DNA of 50,218 bases. Origin: Bacteroidales bacterium (GTDB taxonomy: Bacteria; Bacteroidota; Bacteroidia; Bacteroidales; UBA932). Of the stretch, positions 1 through 8,540 are shown piece by piece; within the stretch, counting starts at the first letter, position 1; each line of letters opens with the position of its first letter. Position numbers and translations under genes: made by a program. The stretch lies in contig SUYX01000014.1 in assembly GCA_015060225.1 (NCBI GenBank), forward strand, positions 1-50,218, read 5' to 3'. The notes under the pieces were generated by a model that ran no database searches, was not told where the DNA came from, and saw only the letters and a list, made by a program, of their open reading frames with translations.

Positions 1-76
1 AACTGAAAATAACGCCAATACAAATGACGCACCCTTCAACAATTTGTTGAAAAAAAGACATAACTGTTTCATACAT
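1..76 (-). CDS. Start of a possible membrane protein, cut by the window edge
   Basis: Reading leftward from an ATG at 76 the frame stays open to the window edge and gives MYETVMSFFQQIVEGCV followed by a hydrophobic run, as at the N-terminus of a membrane protein. A second overlapping frame with an ATG at 72 is also open to the edge (MKQLCLFFNKLLKG...), so the frame is not certain. The start lies 25 bp beyond the stop of the Nudix gene on the same strand, so it could be the next gene of that operon. The family cannot be told from about 25 residues. Confidence 0.35.
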   Translation of the reverse strand, partial: MYETVMSFFQQIVEGCVICIGVIFS

Positions 77-101
77 GTATTTTATAATTATGGGAAACGA
101 A

Positions 102-719
102 TTACCCTTCTTCCTTGTCGGGAAACTTAATCTCTTCGGAATACTGAACCTCCCCGGAACGCCGGATCTCACCTGCAAAATGCCTCCACAAAGGGGCCAG
201 CATAAGTGCCTGGGTAAGGCAGTTCCCATCCATCAGTTCCTTCACCTGTTCCCTGGAGAGGAGTTCCACCTTTATATCCTCAGTGCGGTCGAGATGTTGC
301 CCGGCAACTTTCTCCACTCCCCGTGCTACAAAACAATGGGTATAATTGTTGGTGGTAGAGGAGTTGCCGCAAACGGTCATAATCTCTTCCCACTCTCCTC
401 CGGCATAACCGGTCTCCTCAAGAAGTTCCCTTTTGGCTGCCTCGAGAGGGGGTTCACCCTCCTCCACAACCCCCGCACAAATCTCATAACAGGTAACACC
501 CAAGCCATGCCTGTACTGCCTCTCCATAACATAATCACCATCCTTGGTAATGGCTATCACATTCACCCAATCGGGGTACTCCAGAACATAAAACTCATCA
601 TTGATCTGCCCTGTAGGCAATTTTACACAATCTTTCCTAACTGTAAGCCATGGCCTGCGGAACAGATGCTCACTGCTGAGCACCTCCCATTTGCCTTCTG
701 TATTTATTGCATCTTTCAT
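102..719 (-). CDS. Nudix hydrolase, ADP-ribose pyrophosphatase-like
   Basis: A 205-residue Nudix-fold pyrophosphatase, which typically cleaves nucleoside diphosphates linked to another group (ADP-ribose, sugar nucleotides or damaged nucleotides). The Nudix box is intact at about residues 82-105: a glycine-led segment (GVVEEGEPPLEAAKRELLEE) followed by TGY, with the REL-EE metal-binding glutamates. The preceding strand (VMERQYRHGLG) matches the ADP-ribose/NudF-like subfamily, where an Arg-Tyr-Arg contact precedes the box. The gene is the third of a leftward run, 11 bp after the AlkD-like gene, so it is probably cotranscribed with two DNA-alkylation repair genes. The exact substrate cannot be deduced; ADP-ribose is the best guess from the family. 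Confidence 0.9.
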   Translation of the reverse strand: MKDAINTEGKWEVLSSEHLFRRPWLTVRKDCVKLPTGQINDEFYVLEYPDWVNVIAITKDGDYVMERQYRHGLGVTCYEICAGVVEEGEPPLEAAKRELLEETGYAGGEWEEIMTVCGNSSTTNNYTHCFVARGVEKVAGQHLDRTEDIKVELLSREQVKELMDGNCLTQALMLAPLWRHFAGEIRRSGEVQYSEEIKFPDKEEG

Positions 720-730
720 AATTGATTGGT

Positions 731-1663
731 TTATCTTAATTCTGCTCCCTTCTTCACCCTAAGGGAATCCCTCACCTTCTGTTCATATTTCTTAATTACA
801 CTTGGTGTAAGGGTGGCATTGCGTACAAACTCCTGTGTTCTTTCATCAAACTTCGCCCTTGCAGTTGCCAGGCACCACGCCACTGCCATATCCACATAAT
901 AATCCCCTTTGCGCACCTTCTCCATCTGGACCAACACCCTCCCTATGTACTCCTCCGTAAGGAAATACGACATTAACATAACCACTCCGAACCTGATTTC
1001 AAACTCCATGCTGCCCTGGGGATTCGCGCCGCTACATTTCCGCTGAAGATTTTTGCCAGCACTTTCACCCTGGAGGTGACACTCCCGCATATCTGGGAAC
1101 AGATACCTCTGCAGGAACTCCCACATCTGCTCCAGCGGAACCTTATTGCACGACTTTGGTCCCCTGCCGGGCTCACCCACCCATTTTGCCCCTCCACAGA
1201 AGACATCACACACCGCCCAGTTATCTATAAGGGGAACAAACTGCTCCACAAGGGAGAGTCTCCTTACTGGCTCCACATTTATAAGGTCTATCACCATACC
1301 AATAATCATCACCTCCTCAAAAAAGATGGTGCTGCAGAGTTCTGCCCTCTGCAGCTGCCTCTCCCGCTGTTTCTCAAATTTTGCGGTCTTCACTACGGAT
1401 GCGGATGCAGATGTGGCTTCAGATGCGGCTTCGGATGCGGCTCCATTTTCAGCATCAGTTCCTGGACCTCCCACGCAAAAACCATATTCCATCAGGAAAT
1501 CCTCCCAATCACCACCGGCAATCTCCCTGGCAATGCTCCGCATCCTGGGAACCTTAACCCCCAACATCACATTCCTGTTTGTAAGGACAAACTTCTGGTT
1601 AAAAATCCTGTATTGTTCCTCCGCCTCCCCCTTTAGGCGGGCAATCAAATTATCCCTTCCCAT
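731..1663 (-). CDS. DNA alkylation repair protein, AlkD-like HEAT-repeat glycosylase
   Basis: A 310-residue member of the AlkD-like family (COG4912), HEAT-repeat DNA glycosylases that excise bulky or positively charged alkylated bases. Recognisable parts are the N-terminal helices with VKVPRMRSIAREI (about residues 37-49), the central LIDNWAVCDVF (about 146-156), which contains the conserved Trp and the family's catalytic-type Asp, and the C-terminal VDMAVAWCLATA (about 258-269). The usual length is about 220-240 residues. The excess comes from an Ala/Ser/Glu-rich insert at about 66-105, coded by short repeats of a GGATGCGGCTTC-like unit, and from a less conserved stretch at about 160-220. 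The start codon overlaps the end of the upstream methyltransferase gene by 19 bp, which implies translational coupling. The function is well supported; whether the inserts matter is unknown. Confidence 0.88.
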   Translation of the reverse strand: MGRDNLIARLKGEAEEQYRIFNQKFVLTNRNVMLGVKVPRMRSIAREIAGGDWEDFLMEYGFCVGGPGTDAENGAASEAASEATSASASVVKTAKFEKQRERQLQRAELCSTIFFEEVMIIGMVIDLINVEPVRRLSLVEQFVPLIDNWAVCDVFCGGAKWVGEPGRGPKSCNKVPLEQMWEFLQRYLFPDMRECHLQGESAGKNLQRKCSGANPQGSMEFEIRFGVVMLMSYFLTEEYIGRVLVQMEKVRKGDYYVDMAVAWCLATARAKFDERTQEFVRNATLTPSVIKKYEQKVRDSLRVKKGAELR

Positions 1664-2469
1664 TCCAATATCCTTTTTTTAAGTTCACTCCCCCATCTGT
1701 AGTTTCCCAATTCCCATGTTTCAGCACTTATTGCACTCTTGCAACTGCCGGACTTCCTCATCTCCGCTTGGTTGCCTGCCTTGTGCCCCCCTGCTTGATT
1801 GCCGGACTTTCTCACCACTCCTGGACCACCAGTCTTCCTCACCACTGCATAGTTGCCGGACTTCATCACATCCCCACGGTTGCCGGACTTTCTCACCACC
1901 CTGTGGCATGGTATTATTAGCGAAACAGGATTCTTCCCCACTGCAGTTGCCACTGCCCTTACCGCTCGGGGATACCCACAACGGTTGGCCAACTCCGAAT
2001 AGGTGATGAGTTCGTCGGGAAGAAGATTGAAAAGTTCCCTCCACACCCTCAACTGCAAAGGGGTACCCTGCAACTGCAGATCCTCCCACCTGAAAATGCT
2101 TCCCCTACCTCCCAGAAGGTCATCCAACGAATACTCCGGTATCCCATCAGCCTCCCCCGGGCACACCAGACGGCAATTTTGTTCCCGGAAGGCACTTTTT
2201 TCCTCTTCGGGGAACATTTTGATACCTATTTGTTCCCCAGCAGCACTTTTTTCTTCCTCCGGGAACATTTGGGTGGCATTTTGTGCCCGGACCGCTCCCG
2301 AAACACACGAAGCACCCGAAACACCCGAAACACCCGAAACACTCGGATCTCCTGACACACCCGAAACACAAGGCCCCTCAGAAGCAAACCCGCACCACAC
2401 AATTTTTCCGTACTGCATTCCCAGTTCCACACTTCCCAAAGGCGTTTTTATCACATTATATACCACCAT
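1645..2469 (-). CDS. Methylated-DNA--protein-cysteine methyltransferase with repeat insertions
   Basis: An O6-alkylguanine-DNA alkyltransferase (Ogt/MGMT family), which transfers the alkyl group from damaged guanine to its own cysteine. The helix-turn-helix with the Arg finger (CGYPRAVRAVATAVGKNP, about 164-181) and the active-site PCHRVV (Cys188) are clear, and the C-terminal GNYRWGSELKKRILEWE matches the family's GGYxWGxxRK segment. The protein is long at 274 residues against about 160-180. A Val-Ser-Gly repeat and a duplicated 17-residue unit beginning MFPEEEKSA occupy about 33-100. About 60 residues of VVRKSGN-like repeats are inserted at 193-255, directly after the active-site motif. First gene of the ogt-alkD-Nudix operon. 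The frame is open throughout, so it is called intact, but the position of the second insert makes activity uncertain. Confidence 0.85.
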   Translation of the reverse strand: MVVYNVIKTPLGSVELGMQYGKIVWCGFASEGPCVSGVSGDPSVSGVSGVSGASCVSGAVRAQNATQMFPEEEKSAAGEQIGIKMFPEEEKSAFREQNCRLVCPGEADGIPEYSLDDLLGGRGSIFRWEDLQLQGTPLQLRVWRELFNLLPDELITYSELANRCGYPRAVRAVATAVGKNPVSLIIPCHRVVRKSGNRGDVMKSGNYAVVRKTGGPGVVRKSGNQAGGHKAGNQAEMRKSGSCKSAISAETWELGNYRWGSELKKRILEWEGII

Positions 2470-2614
2470 AATAGTGTAAAGTTAGCATTTTTTTGTAACT
2501 TGCTCCTCCGGAAGTTATGCACCTGGAGTACCCGGCAGACGCCCGGCAGATACGGGAAGGTCCGTCTGCACAGCACAACTTTATCGGGAAAAAGAAAACT
2601 TAACACAATATTAT

Positions 2615-5600
2615 ATGAAACGTTTGTTATTTACCCTGCTTTTGGCAGTTGCAGCATCTGGCGCGTATGCAGATGAGGCAAGACTTTTAAGATTCCCTTC
2701 AACCAACGGTAATGAGGTTGTGTTCTCTTATGCGGGAGATCTTTACTCGGCACCGATTACTGGAGGAGAGGCAACCCGCCTCACATCACATATGGGTTAT
2801 GAAATGTTTGCCCGCTTTTCTCCCGACGGCAAGTCCATTGCCTTTACCGGAGAGTATGACGGCAACCGTGAGGTTTATCTTATCCCTGCAAAGGGGGGCG
2901 AGCCTGTAAGGCTTACCTACACCTCAACCAACGGGCGTGACGATTTGGGTGACCGTATGGGCCCCAACAATATTGTAATGACCTGGAGCCGCGACGGTAA
3001 GAATATTGTTTTCCGCAACCGTACCGGTGACGGATTCCCCGGCAAACTTTGGACCGTATCCCCTAAGGGGGGCATGGCAACCCAGATTCCTCTTCCTGAG
3101 GGTGGTTTCTGCAGTTATTCTCCCGACGGCAAAAAACTTGCATACAACCGCGTGATGCGCGAGTTCCGTACCTGGAAATATTACCGCGGAGGAATGGCAG
3201 ATGACATCTGGATATATGACCCTGCTGCAAAAAAGGTTGAGAATGTTACCAACAACGTTGCACAGGACATTATCCCTATGTGGATTGGGGATGAGATTTT
3301 CTTTATCTCCGACAGGGACATGACCATGAACCTTTTCGTTTACAATACCAAAACCAAAAAGACCGAAAAGGTTACCGACTACACAGAGTACGACATAAAA
3401 TTCCCTTCTTCAAACGGTGAAATCATTGTTTACGAGAACGGTGGATACCTTTACAAGTTTGATCCAAAAACACGCCAGAGCCAGAAGATTGAAATTACCC
3501 TCTCTGCAGACAACATCTATTCACGCACAGAGATGAAGGATGTTTCAAGGAGGGCCAGCGGCCGCAGCGCAAGCATCCCTTCAGACGGTTCAAGAGTTGT
3601 TGTTACCGTTAGAGGTGAGGTGTTCAGCGTTCCTGTAGGCGAGGGAGTGGTGAAGAACATCACCAGAACCCCCGGCTCAAATGACCGTGGCGCCGTTTAC
3701 AGCCCTGACGGAAAATATATAGCATACATAGGCGACGGCACAGGTGAGACCGAGATTTATCTGCAGCCTGCTGCAGGCGGCAACCCCGTACAACTTACCA
3801 CCGGCAACGACACCTATATCCGCAGAGTACAGTGGACTCCAGACAGCAAGAAGATTTTCTATACCGACCGCAAAAACCGCCTTGTTGAGGTAGATGTGGC
3901 AACCAAGGCAAAACGTACCATTATGGAGAATCCTGCAGGGGAGTTCAGAAGCGTAAGTTTCTCACCTTGCGGCAACTGGATTACCTATACCAAGGCTGCA
4001 AAAAATGATATGAGCGTAGTATATGCACATAATCTTAAAACAGGCAAGGAAGTGGCAATTACCGAGAAATGGTACAATTCTTCTTCACCTGTATTCAGCA
4101 CAGACGGAAAATACATCATATTCACCTCTGCCCGTGATTTTAACCCTACATACGGACAATTGGAGTGGAACCACACCTACAACAACATGAACGGTGTATA
4201 TATGGCAATGCTTGCCAAGAATACCCCTTCTCCTCTTCTTCCTGAAGATGGCAAAAAGACCCCTGAGAGACCTGCTGCCAAGAAAGGTGATGCAAAAGGT
4301 GCCCCTGCTGCAGAAACCGTAATTGATGAGGAGGGCATTTACGGCAGAATTGTGAGGATTCCTGTAGGTACAGGATATTTCGGCAATTTCGTTTGCGACG
4401 GGAAGAAACTCTGGTACTCGTCGGGAAGAGAGACAAAGGTATTTGATTTTGCAACAGGCAAAGATGACAAGGCTGCCGATGGTGCTTCACTGGTAAGTTA
4501 TACACCAGGTGCCAAGAAGGCGCTGTTTGCCAAAGGACGTGACCTTTACATCTGCGATTTCCCTGCTCCAAGAGTTGCAATGAAGGAGAAAGTCACCTTC
4601 AAGAACCTTGTTGCCCCTATAGATTACACAGCAGAGTGGGCTCAGGTATATGATGAGGTATGGAGGGCATTCAGAGACGGTTTCTATCTTGAGACCATGC
4701 ATGGAATAGACTGGAAAGCAATAAAGAAAAAATATGAGGTACTGTTGCCTTACGCAAAGACCCGCCTTGATTTGAACTACATCATTGGTGAGATGATTGG
4801 TGAGGTAGCCTGCGGCCACGCATACGTTAACCCAGGCGAGATGCCTAAACCTGAGAGAATCCCTATGGGATTGCTTGGAGCACGCATCAACGCCCATAAG
4901 AGCGGCTACTATCAGATTGGAGAGATTCTCCCAGGAGCCCCTTACAGTGCAAAACTGAGGTCACCTCTTACCGAGCCCGGAATTGGAGTTAAAGAGGGTG
5001 ACTTCATTGTTGCAATTGACGGTATCCCTACAAACACAGTAGACAATATCTACAAACTCCTTATCGGGAAGGCAAATGTCCTTACAGAACTTACAATAAA
5101 CAGCAAGGCAACCCCTGAGGGAGCCCGTACAATTGTTGTAAAACCTATTGAGGACGAATATCCTCTGGAGCACTACAAATGGGTACAGAACAACATAAAA
5201 ACAGTTGAGAAAGCAACCAATGGACGTGTAGGATACATTTATGTTCCCGACATGGGTCCTGAGGGATTGAACGAGTTTGCCCGCTACTTCTACCCTCAAC
5301 TGGACAAGGAGGCTCTCATCATTGATGACCGCGCAAACGGTGGCGGAAATGTTTCCCCTATGCTCATTGAGCGTCTGTTAAGGAAACCTTACCGTATGAC
5401 AATGTACCGCAACTCAGACCGCAACGGAACCATACCTGACGCTACCCACTACGGTCCTAAAGTACTTTTGATAAACAAATACTCTGCTTCCGACGGTGAC
5501 CTGTTCCCTTGGAGCTTCAAAGCCAACAACCTTGGAACAGTAATAGGAACCCGCACATGGGGAGGCATTGTAGGTATCAGCGGCTCTCTTCCATACATGG

Positions 5601-5839
5601 ACGGAACAGATGTACGGGTACCGTTCTTCACAAACTACGACGCCAAAACCGGCCAGTGGATTGTAGAGAACCATGGCGTTGACCCTGATATCCTTATAGA
5701 CAACAACCCTATTAAGGAGCAGCAGGGCATAGACGAACAGTTGAACAAAGCCATTGAGGTTATTATGGAGCAGTTGAAGGAGAGAAAACCACTCCCTAAA
5801 ACCCCAGCCCCAAGAACCTTGAAGGATTTGGGATTGTAA
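2615..5839 (+). CDS. Tricorn-like S41 family protease, secreted
   Basis: A 1074-residue exported serine protease of the tricorn type, expected to degrade peptides in the periplasm. A signal peptide (MKRLLFTLLLAVAASGAYA) is followed by WD40/TolB-like beta-propeller repeats with SPDGK signatures (about 20-660), a tricorn C1-like helical region, a PDZ domain (about 770-850, with GVKEGDFIVAIDG) and the S41 catalytic core. The putative triad is His735 in CGHAYVN, Ser959 in SASDGD and Glu1018 in VENHGVDPD, spaced very much like archaeal tricorn protease. A lysine/proline/alanine-rich linker near residues 545-570 separates propeller and protease halves. It is followed 39 bp later by a leucine-rich-repeat lipoprotein gene on the same strand. 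Length and domain order are normal for Bacteroidota homologues. Confidence 0.93.
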   Translation: MKRLLFTLLLAVAASGAYADEARLLRFPSTNGNEVVFSYAGDLYSAPITGGEATRLTSHMGYEMFARFSPDGKSIAFTGEYDGNREVYLIPAKGGEPVRLTYTSTNGRDDLGDRMGPNNIVMTWSRDGKNIVFRNRTGDGFPGKLWTVSPKGGMATQIPLPEGGFCSYSPDGKKLAYNRVMREFRTWKYYRGGMADDIWIYDPAAKKVENVTNNVAQDIIPMWIGDEIFFISDRDMTMNLFVYNTKTKKTEKVTDYTEYDIKFPSSNGEIIVYENGGYLYKFDPKTRQSQKIEITLSADNIYSRTEMKDVSRRASGRSASIPSDGSRVVVTVRGEVFSVPVGEGVVKNITRTPGSNDRGAVYSPDGKYIAYIGDGTGETEIYLQPAAGGNPVQLTTGNDTYIRRVQWTPDSKKIFYTDRKNRLVEVDVATKAKRTIMENPAGEFRSVSFSPCGNWITYTKAAKNDMSVVYAHNLKTGKEVAITEKWYNSSSPVFSTDGKYIIFTSARDFNPTYGQLEWNHTYNNMNGVYMAMLAKNTPSPLLPEDGKKTPERPAAKKGDAKGAPAAETVIDEEGIYGRIVRIPVGTGYFGNFVCDGKKLWYSSGRETKVFDFATGKDDKAADGASLVSYTPGAKKALFAKGRDLYICDFPAPRVAMKEKVTFKNLVAPIDYTAEWAQVYDEVWRAFRDGFYLETMHGIDWKAIKKKYEVLLPYAKTRLDLNYIIGEMIGEVACGHAYVNPGEMPKPERIPMGLLGARINAHKSGYYQIGEILPGAPYSAKLRSPLTEPGIGVKEGDFIVAIDGIPTNTVDNIYKLLIGKANVLTELTINSKATPEGARTIVVKPIEDEYPLEHYKWVQNNIKTVEKATNGRVGYIYVPDMGPEGLNEFARYFYPQLDKEALIIDDRANGGGNVSPMLIERLLRKPYRMTMYRNSDRNGTIPDATHYGPKVLLINKYSASDGDLFPWSFKANNLGTVIGTRTWGGIVGISGSLPYMDGTDVRVPFFTNYDAKTGQWIVENHGVDPDILIDNNPIKEQQGIDEQLNKAIEVIMEQLKERKPLPKTPAPRTLKDLGL

Positions 5840-5878
5840 TATAATTGACCTTAATACATAAATATAATATAATTAACT

Positions 5879-6790
5879 ATGAAAAAACTATTCATATTAT
5901 TGGCTTTTGCCGCATTGTTGAGTGCATGTTCATCAAGTACTCCATCAAACCAGATCAAGTATTCCATAAATCTCCCTACCATGGCCGACTTGAATGAAGA
6001 AGCCAAAGCCAAGGGGGTATCAAAAGCCGAATTCTATGAGGCCGTAAAAGGAATAACTGAAGATATAAAGGAGGTACTTACTGAAAGAGCCGAACAAGCA
6101 TGCAAATACCAGGATATTGAAATTGCTTCCCACTCCTTTGAAACAAAAGACGATAAACTTTGGGGAACAATCACTTTTAAAAGGGACCTTCTGGAGATTC
6201 CTTACGGGCTGCTAGAGCATATTCATGCAAATCATATTGAACTCCCTGCAGGCATAACCTCCATTCCTGACGGACAATTTGACGGGAATGATGAACTTGA
6301 AAGCATTATCATCCCGGAAGGTGTCAAGTACATTGGCAGAAGTGCATTTGACTATTGTGAAAACCTTGTAAGCGTAAAACTTCCGTCCACATTACAGGAA
6401 ATTGGTGAAGACGCCTTCTCAACTTGCGAGAAACTTACCGATATTACTCTTCCCGACGGTCTTATTGAAATTGGCGAATATGCTTTTGAGGATTGCATTT
6501 CATTAACCGACCTTAAACTTCCTTCAAGTCTTAGGGAAATAGGTGAAGAGGCTTTCGCAGGCTGCGAATCACTTACTTCCATTGAGATTCCAAAAGGTAT
6601 AACAGTAATAAAGGGAGGCGCATTTCTAGGTTGCACCAATCTTGCCAAAGTTAAACTTCCTTCAACTGTAGAAAAGATAGAAGATGAAGCTTTTAGTCAT
6701 TGTACAGCACTAAAAAGCATCAACTTGAACAAAGTAAAGGAGATTGATCCATCAGCATTTGACGGTTGTGATAAACTGAAACTTGACTAG
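5879..6790 (+). CDS. BspA-like leucine-rich-repeat lipoprotein
   Basis: A 303-residue predicted lipoprotein. The signal peptide ends in the lipobox LLSAC (Cys17), so the protein should be lipid-anchored outside the inner membrane. Residues about 115-300 are at least six LRR_5/BspA-type repeats of about 23 residues with the pattern LPssLxeIGExAFxxCxxLtxi. The region between (about 25-110) is charged and has no recognisable domain. BspA-like repeats commonly mediate binding to host proteins or other cells, but no ligand can be inferred here. The gene ends just before a strong perfect hairpin terminator and follows the tricorn protease gene closely, possibly as a two-gene unit. Confidence 0.85.
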   Translation: MKKLFILLAFAALLSACSSSTPSNQIKYSINLPTMADLNEEAKAKGVSKAEFYEAVKGITEDIKEVLTERAEQACKYQDIEIASHSFETKDDKLWGTITFKRDLLEIPYGLLEHIHANHIELPAGITSIPDGQFDGNDELESIIIPEGVKYIGRSAFDYCENLVSVKLPSTLQEIGEDAFSTCEKLTDITLPDGLIEIGEYAFEDCISLTDLKLPSSLREIGEEAFAGCESLTSIEIPKGITVIKGGAFLGCTNLAKVKLPSTVEKIEDEAFSHCTALKSINLNKVKEIDPSAFDGCDKLKLD

Positions 6791-6794
6791 GATA

Positions 6795-6832
6795 AAAAGT
6801 CGGTCCCCGAGTTAAGTCGGGGACCGACTTTT
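6795..6832 (+). terminator. Rho-independent terminator after the BspA-like gene
   Basis: A perfect 16-bp stem (AAAAGTCGGTCCCCGA paired with TCGGGGACCGACTTTT) encloses a 6-nt loop and ends in a short T run, immediately after the lipoprotein stop codon. Confidence 0.9.
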
Positions 6833-6850
6833 AAAAAAATATTAAAAAAA

Positions 6851-6881
6851 TTTGGATAATTAAAAAATATCCGTACCTTTG
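6851..6881 (+). promoter_or_regulatory. Bacteroides-type promoter for tRNA-Pro
   Basis: A TTTGG -33 element at 6851-6855 and a perfect TAnnTTTG -7 element (TACCTTTG, 6874-6881) are separated by 19 bp, as in the Bacteroidota primary sigma factor consensus. They lie about 40 bp upstream of the mature tRNA. Confidence 0.8.
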
Positions 6882-6923
6882 CATCCGCTTTGGTACTAAA
6901 CCGAGCGGTTTGAAATAATGAAT

Positions 6924-6997
6924 CGGGATGTGGCGCAGTTGGTTAGCGCACCTGCTTTGGGAGCAGGGGGTCCTGCGTTCGAGTCGCAGTATCCCGA
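6924..6997 (+). tRNA. tRNA-Pro (anticodon TGG)
   Basis: A 74-nt cloverleaf can be folded by eye. The acceptor CGGGATG pairs with TATCCCG with one G-U pair and discriminator A at 6997. The D arm carries AGTTGGTTAG, the anticodon stem CCTGC/GCAGG holds the loop TTTGGGA with anticodon TGG, and the T arm CTGCG-TTCGAGT-CGCAG is perfect. The 3' CCA is not encoded, as is usual in this phylum for many tRNAs. Confidence 0.95.
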
Positions 6998-6999
6998 CA

Positions 7000-7034
7000 A
7001 AAAAAGCACTTACAGAGATGTGAGTGCTTTTTTG
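7000..7034 (+). terminator. Terminator after tRNA-Pro
   Basis: AAAAAAGCACT and AGTGCTTTTTT form an 11-bp stem around a 12-nt loop directly after the tRNA, with the 3' arm providing the U tract. Confidence 0.85.
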
Positions 7035-7055
7035 TTTATATATGCTGATTTTATT

Positions 7056-7332
7056 TTAGAACTTGTAAACCATTCCCAAAGCAATATGGGATCTGTTCCA
7101 ATTTTCTACTACCCTGAAAATATACTCCAAATTCATCCCGATAGTTGGTGAGAACATCAGTTCCATTCCTGCTCCAAAGTTGAATGCAAATTTTGTATTG
7201 TCCTGTTTTTTCTGCAGTCCAAGGATGTCATAATCCCTATGATAGTTGGTCATTCCAACACCTGCAATAGGGTATACACGCAGCTATTGTGGCAACAAAG
7301 GCAATGGCAATAATTGTAAAAAATCTTTTCAT
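7056..7332 (-). pseudogene. Decayed OmpX-like outer-membrane beta-barrel protein
   Basis: Leftward from an ATG at 7332 the sequence encodes a good signal peptide (MKRFFTIIAIAFVATIAA) that then runs into a stop within about 13 codons. In another frame, from about 7275 down to the stop at 7056, it encodes VYPIAGVGMTNYH... and ends in a typical barrel C-terminus (SHIALGMVYKF). Together these look like the two ends of a small porin-family barrel of about 170-190 residues from which the middle has been deleted, leaving a frameshift at the joint. A short ORF from an internal ATG at 7253 is therefore a remnant, not a gene. Confidence 0.7.
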
Positions 7333-7547
7333 AACCTTATAATTTGTTGGACTGATAAATTGTCTATTAAACATCCCGCGCAATCCAATTGTTCAGCTTT
7401 GCGGGAAAAAGATTTGCAATGAACGAAAACAACCATGGAGGTGTTATATGTAAAATACCACAAATTTGGTATTGATATATATATTGGGAAGAATTTACTT
7501 TGTAATAATTATTATCTAATAGATTTAATCATTTAAAATTTAAATAT

Positions 7548-8534
7548 ATGGCTGACATTTCTGTAAATTATTTGGGATTGGACCTTAAATCCCCTTTCAT
7601 TGCTGCAAGCAGCGGTTACACCGCAGATCTTGAGAAAATAGTTGCTCTGGCACGTAGCGGAGCAGGTGCAATAGTTTTAAAATCACTTTTTGAGGAGCAG
7701 ATAAATAATGAGATAAGTTTCCTGGAGGGGAGCAGTGCAGACTATACAGAGAATGCGGATTTCCTCAAAAGATATGTAACAGACTACTCCGTAGAGAAAT
7801 ATGTGCAACTGATTAAGGATGCAAAAAAAGAGGGCGGCATTCCGGTTATAGCAAGTATAAACTGTTATACCAACAATACTTGGACAGACTTTGCAAAAGA
7901 GATTGAAAAGGCAGGGGCAGATGCTCTGGAACTGAACATATATGCATTACCTCTGAATGCAGGTAAGAACAGCCTCCAGACAGAGGAGGATTATCTTAAA
8001 ACAGTAAAGAGGATAACAGATACCATTAAAATTCCTGTTGCAGTAAAATTGGGCAACCACTTCTCCAACCTTGGAAATTTCATGTCGTCATTGCAGGGTC
8101 ACGGAGCATCAGGAGCCGTACTGTTCAACCGTTTCTTTACTCCCGACATCTCCCTCAAAAAGATGGAGATAGTACCTGCCAACCCATTCTCAAACAAGAA
8201 TGAATACCTGCAGTCACTCAGATGGATTGCAATCCTCTCATCACACCTGAGAAAATTTGACTTCAGCGCCTCAACAGGTGTCTATGATCCTTCATCTGCA
8301 ATAAAACTTATCCTCGCAGGGGCCAAAACAATACAGCTGTGTAGTGTATTATACAAACAGGGGCCTTTTGTAGTGCAGGATTTCAACAGGGAACTTAAAG
8401 AGTTCATGGATTCCAAAGGATTCAAAACCCTTGCAGATTTCAGGGGGATGCTCAATTACTCAAACATTGCAAACCCTGCAGCATTTGAGAGGGTACAGTT
8501 CCTCAAAACAGCAGAGCAGTACAGCAAAGGATAA
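7548..8534 (+). CDS. Dihydroorotate dehydrogenase-like (beta/alpha)8 protein
   Basis: A 328-residue TIM-barrel protein of the dihydroorotate dehydrogenase-like family (COG0167) common in Bacteroidota. The N-terminal MADISVNYLGLDLKSPFIAA resembles the start of class 1 DHODs, and the C-terminal GAKTIQLCSVLYKQGP is the flavin-phosphate-binding segment. The region that should hold the catalytic NxSxPN motif reads ELNIYALPLNAG, so the usual catalytic serine/cysteine motif is not recognisable. It is probably a flavoprotein paralogue rather than the pyrimidine enzyme. It stands alone between the porin remnant and a strong terminator. The start is the first ATG of the frame, behind an AT-rich leader. 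Confidence 0.8.
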   Translation: MADISVNYLGLDLKSPFIAASSGYTADLEKIVALARSGAGAIVLKSLFEEQINNEISFLEGSSADYTENADFLKRYVTDYSVEKYVQLIKDAKKEGGIPVIASINCYTNNTWTDFAKEIEKAGADALELNIYALPLNAGKNSLQTEEDYLKTVKRITDTIKIPVAVKLGNHFSNLGNFMSSLQGHGASGAVLFNRFFTPDISLKKMEIVPANPFSNKNEYLQSLRWIAILSSHLRKFDFSASTGVYDPSSAIKLILAGAKTIQLCSVLYKQGPFVVQDFNRELKEFMDSKGFKTLADFRGMLNYSNIANPAAFERVQFLKTAEQYSKG

Positions 8535-8540
8535 AAAACA

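Noticed and set aside
6918-7151. Protein-coding frame across the tRNA-Pro region
   Set aside because: It is read straight through a complete cloverleaf tRNA and its terminator.
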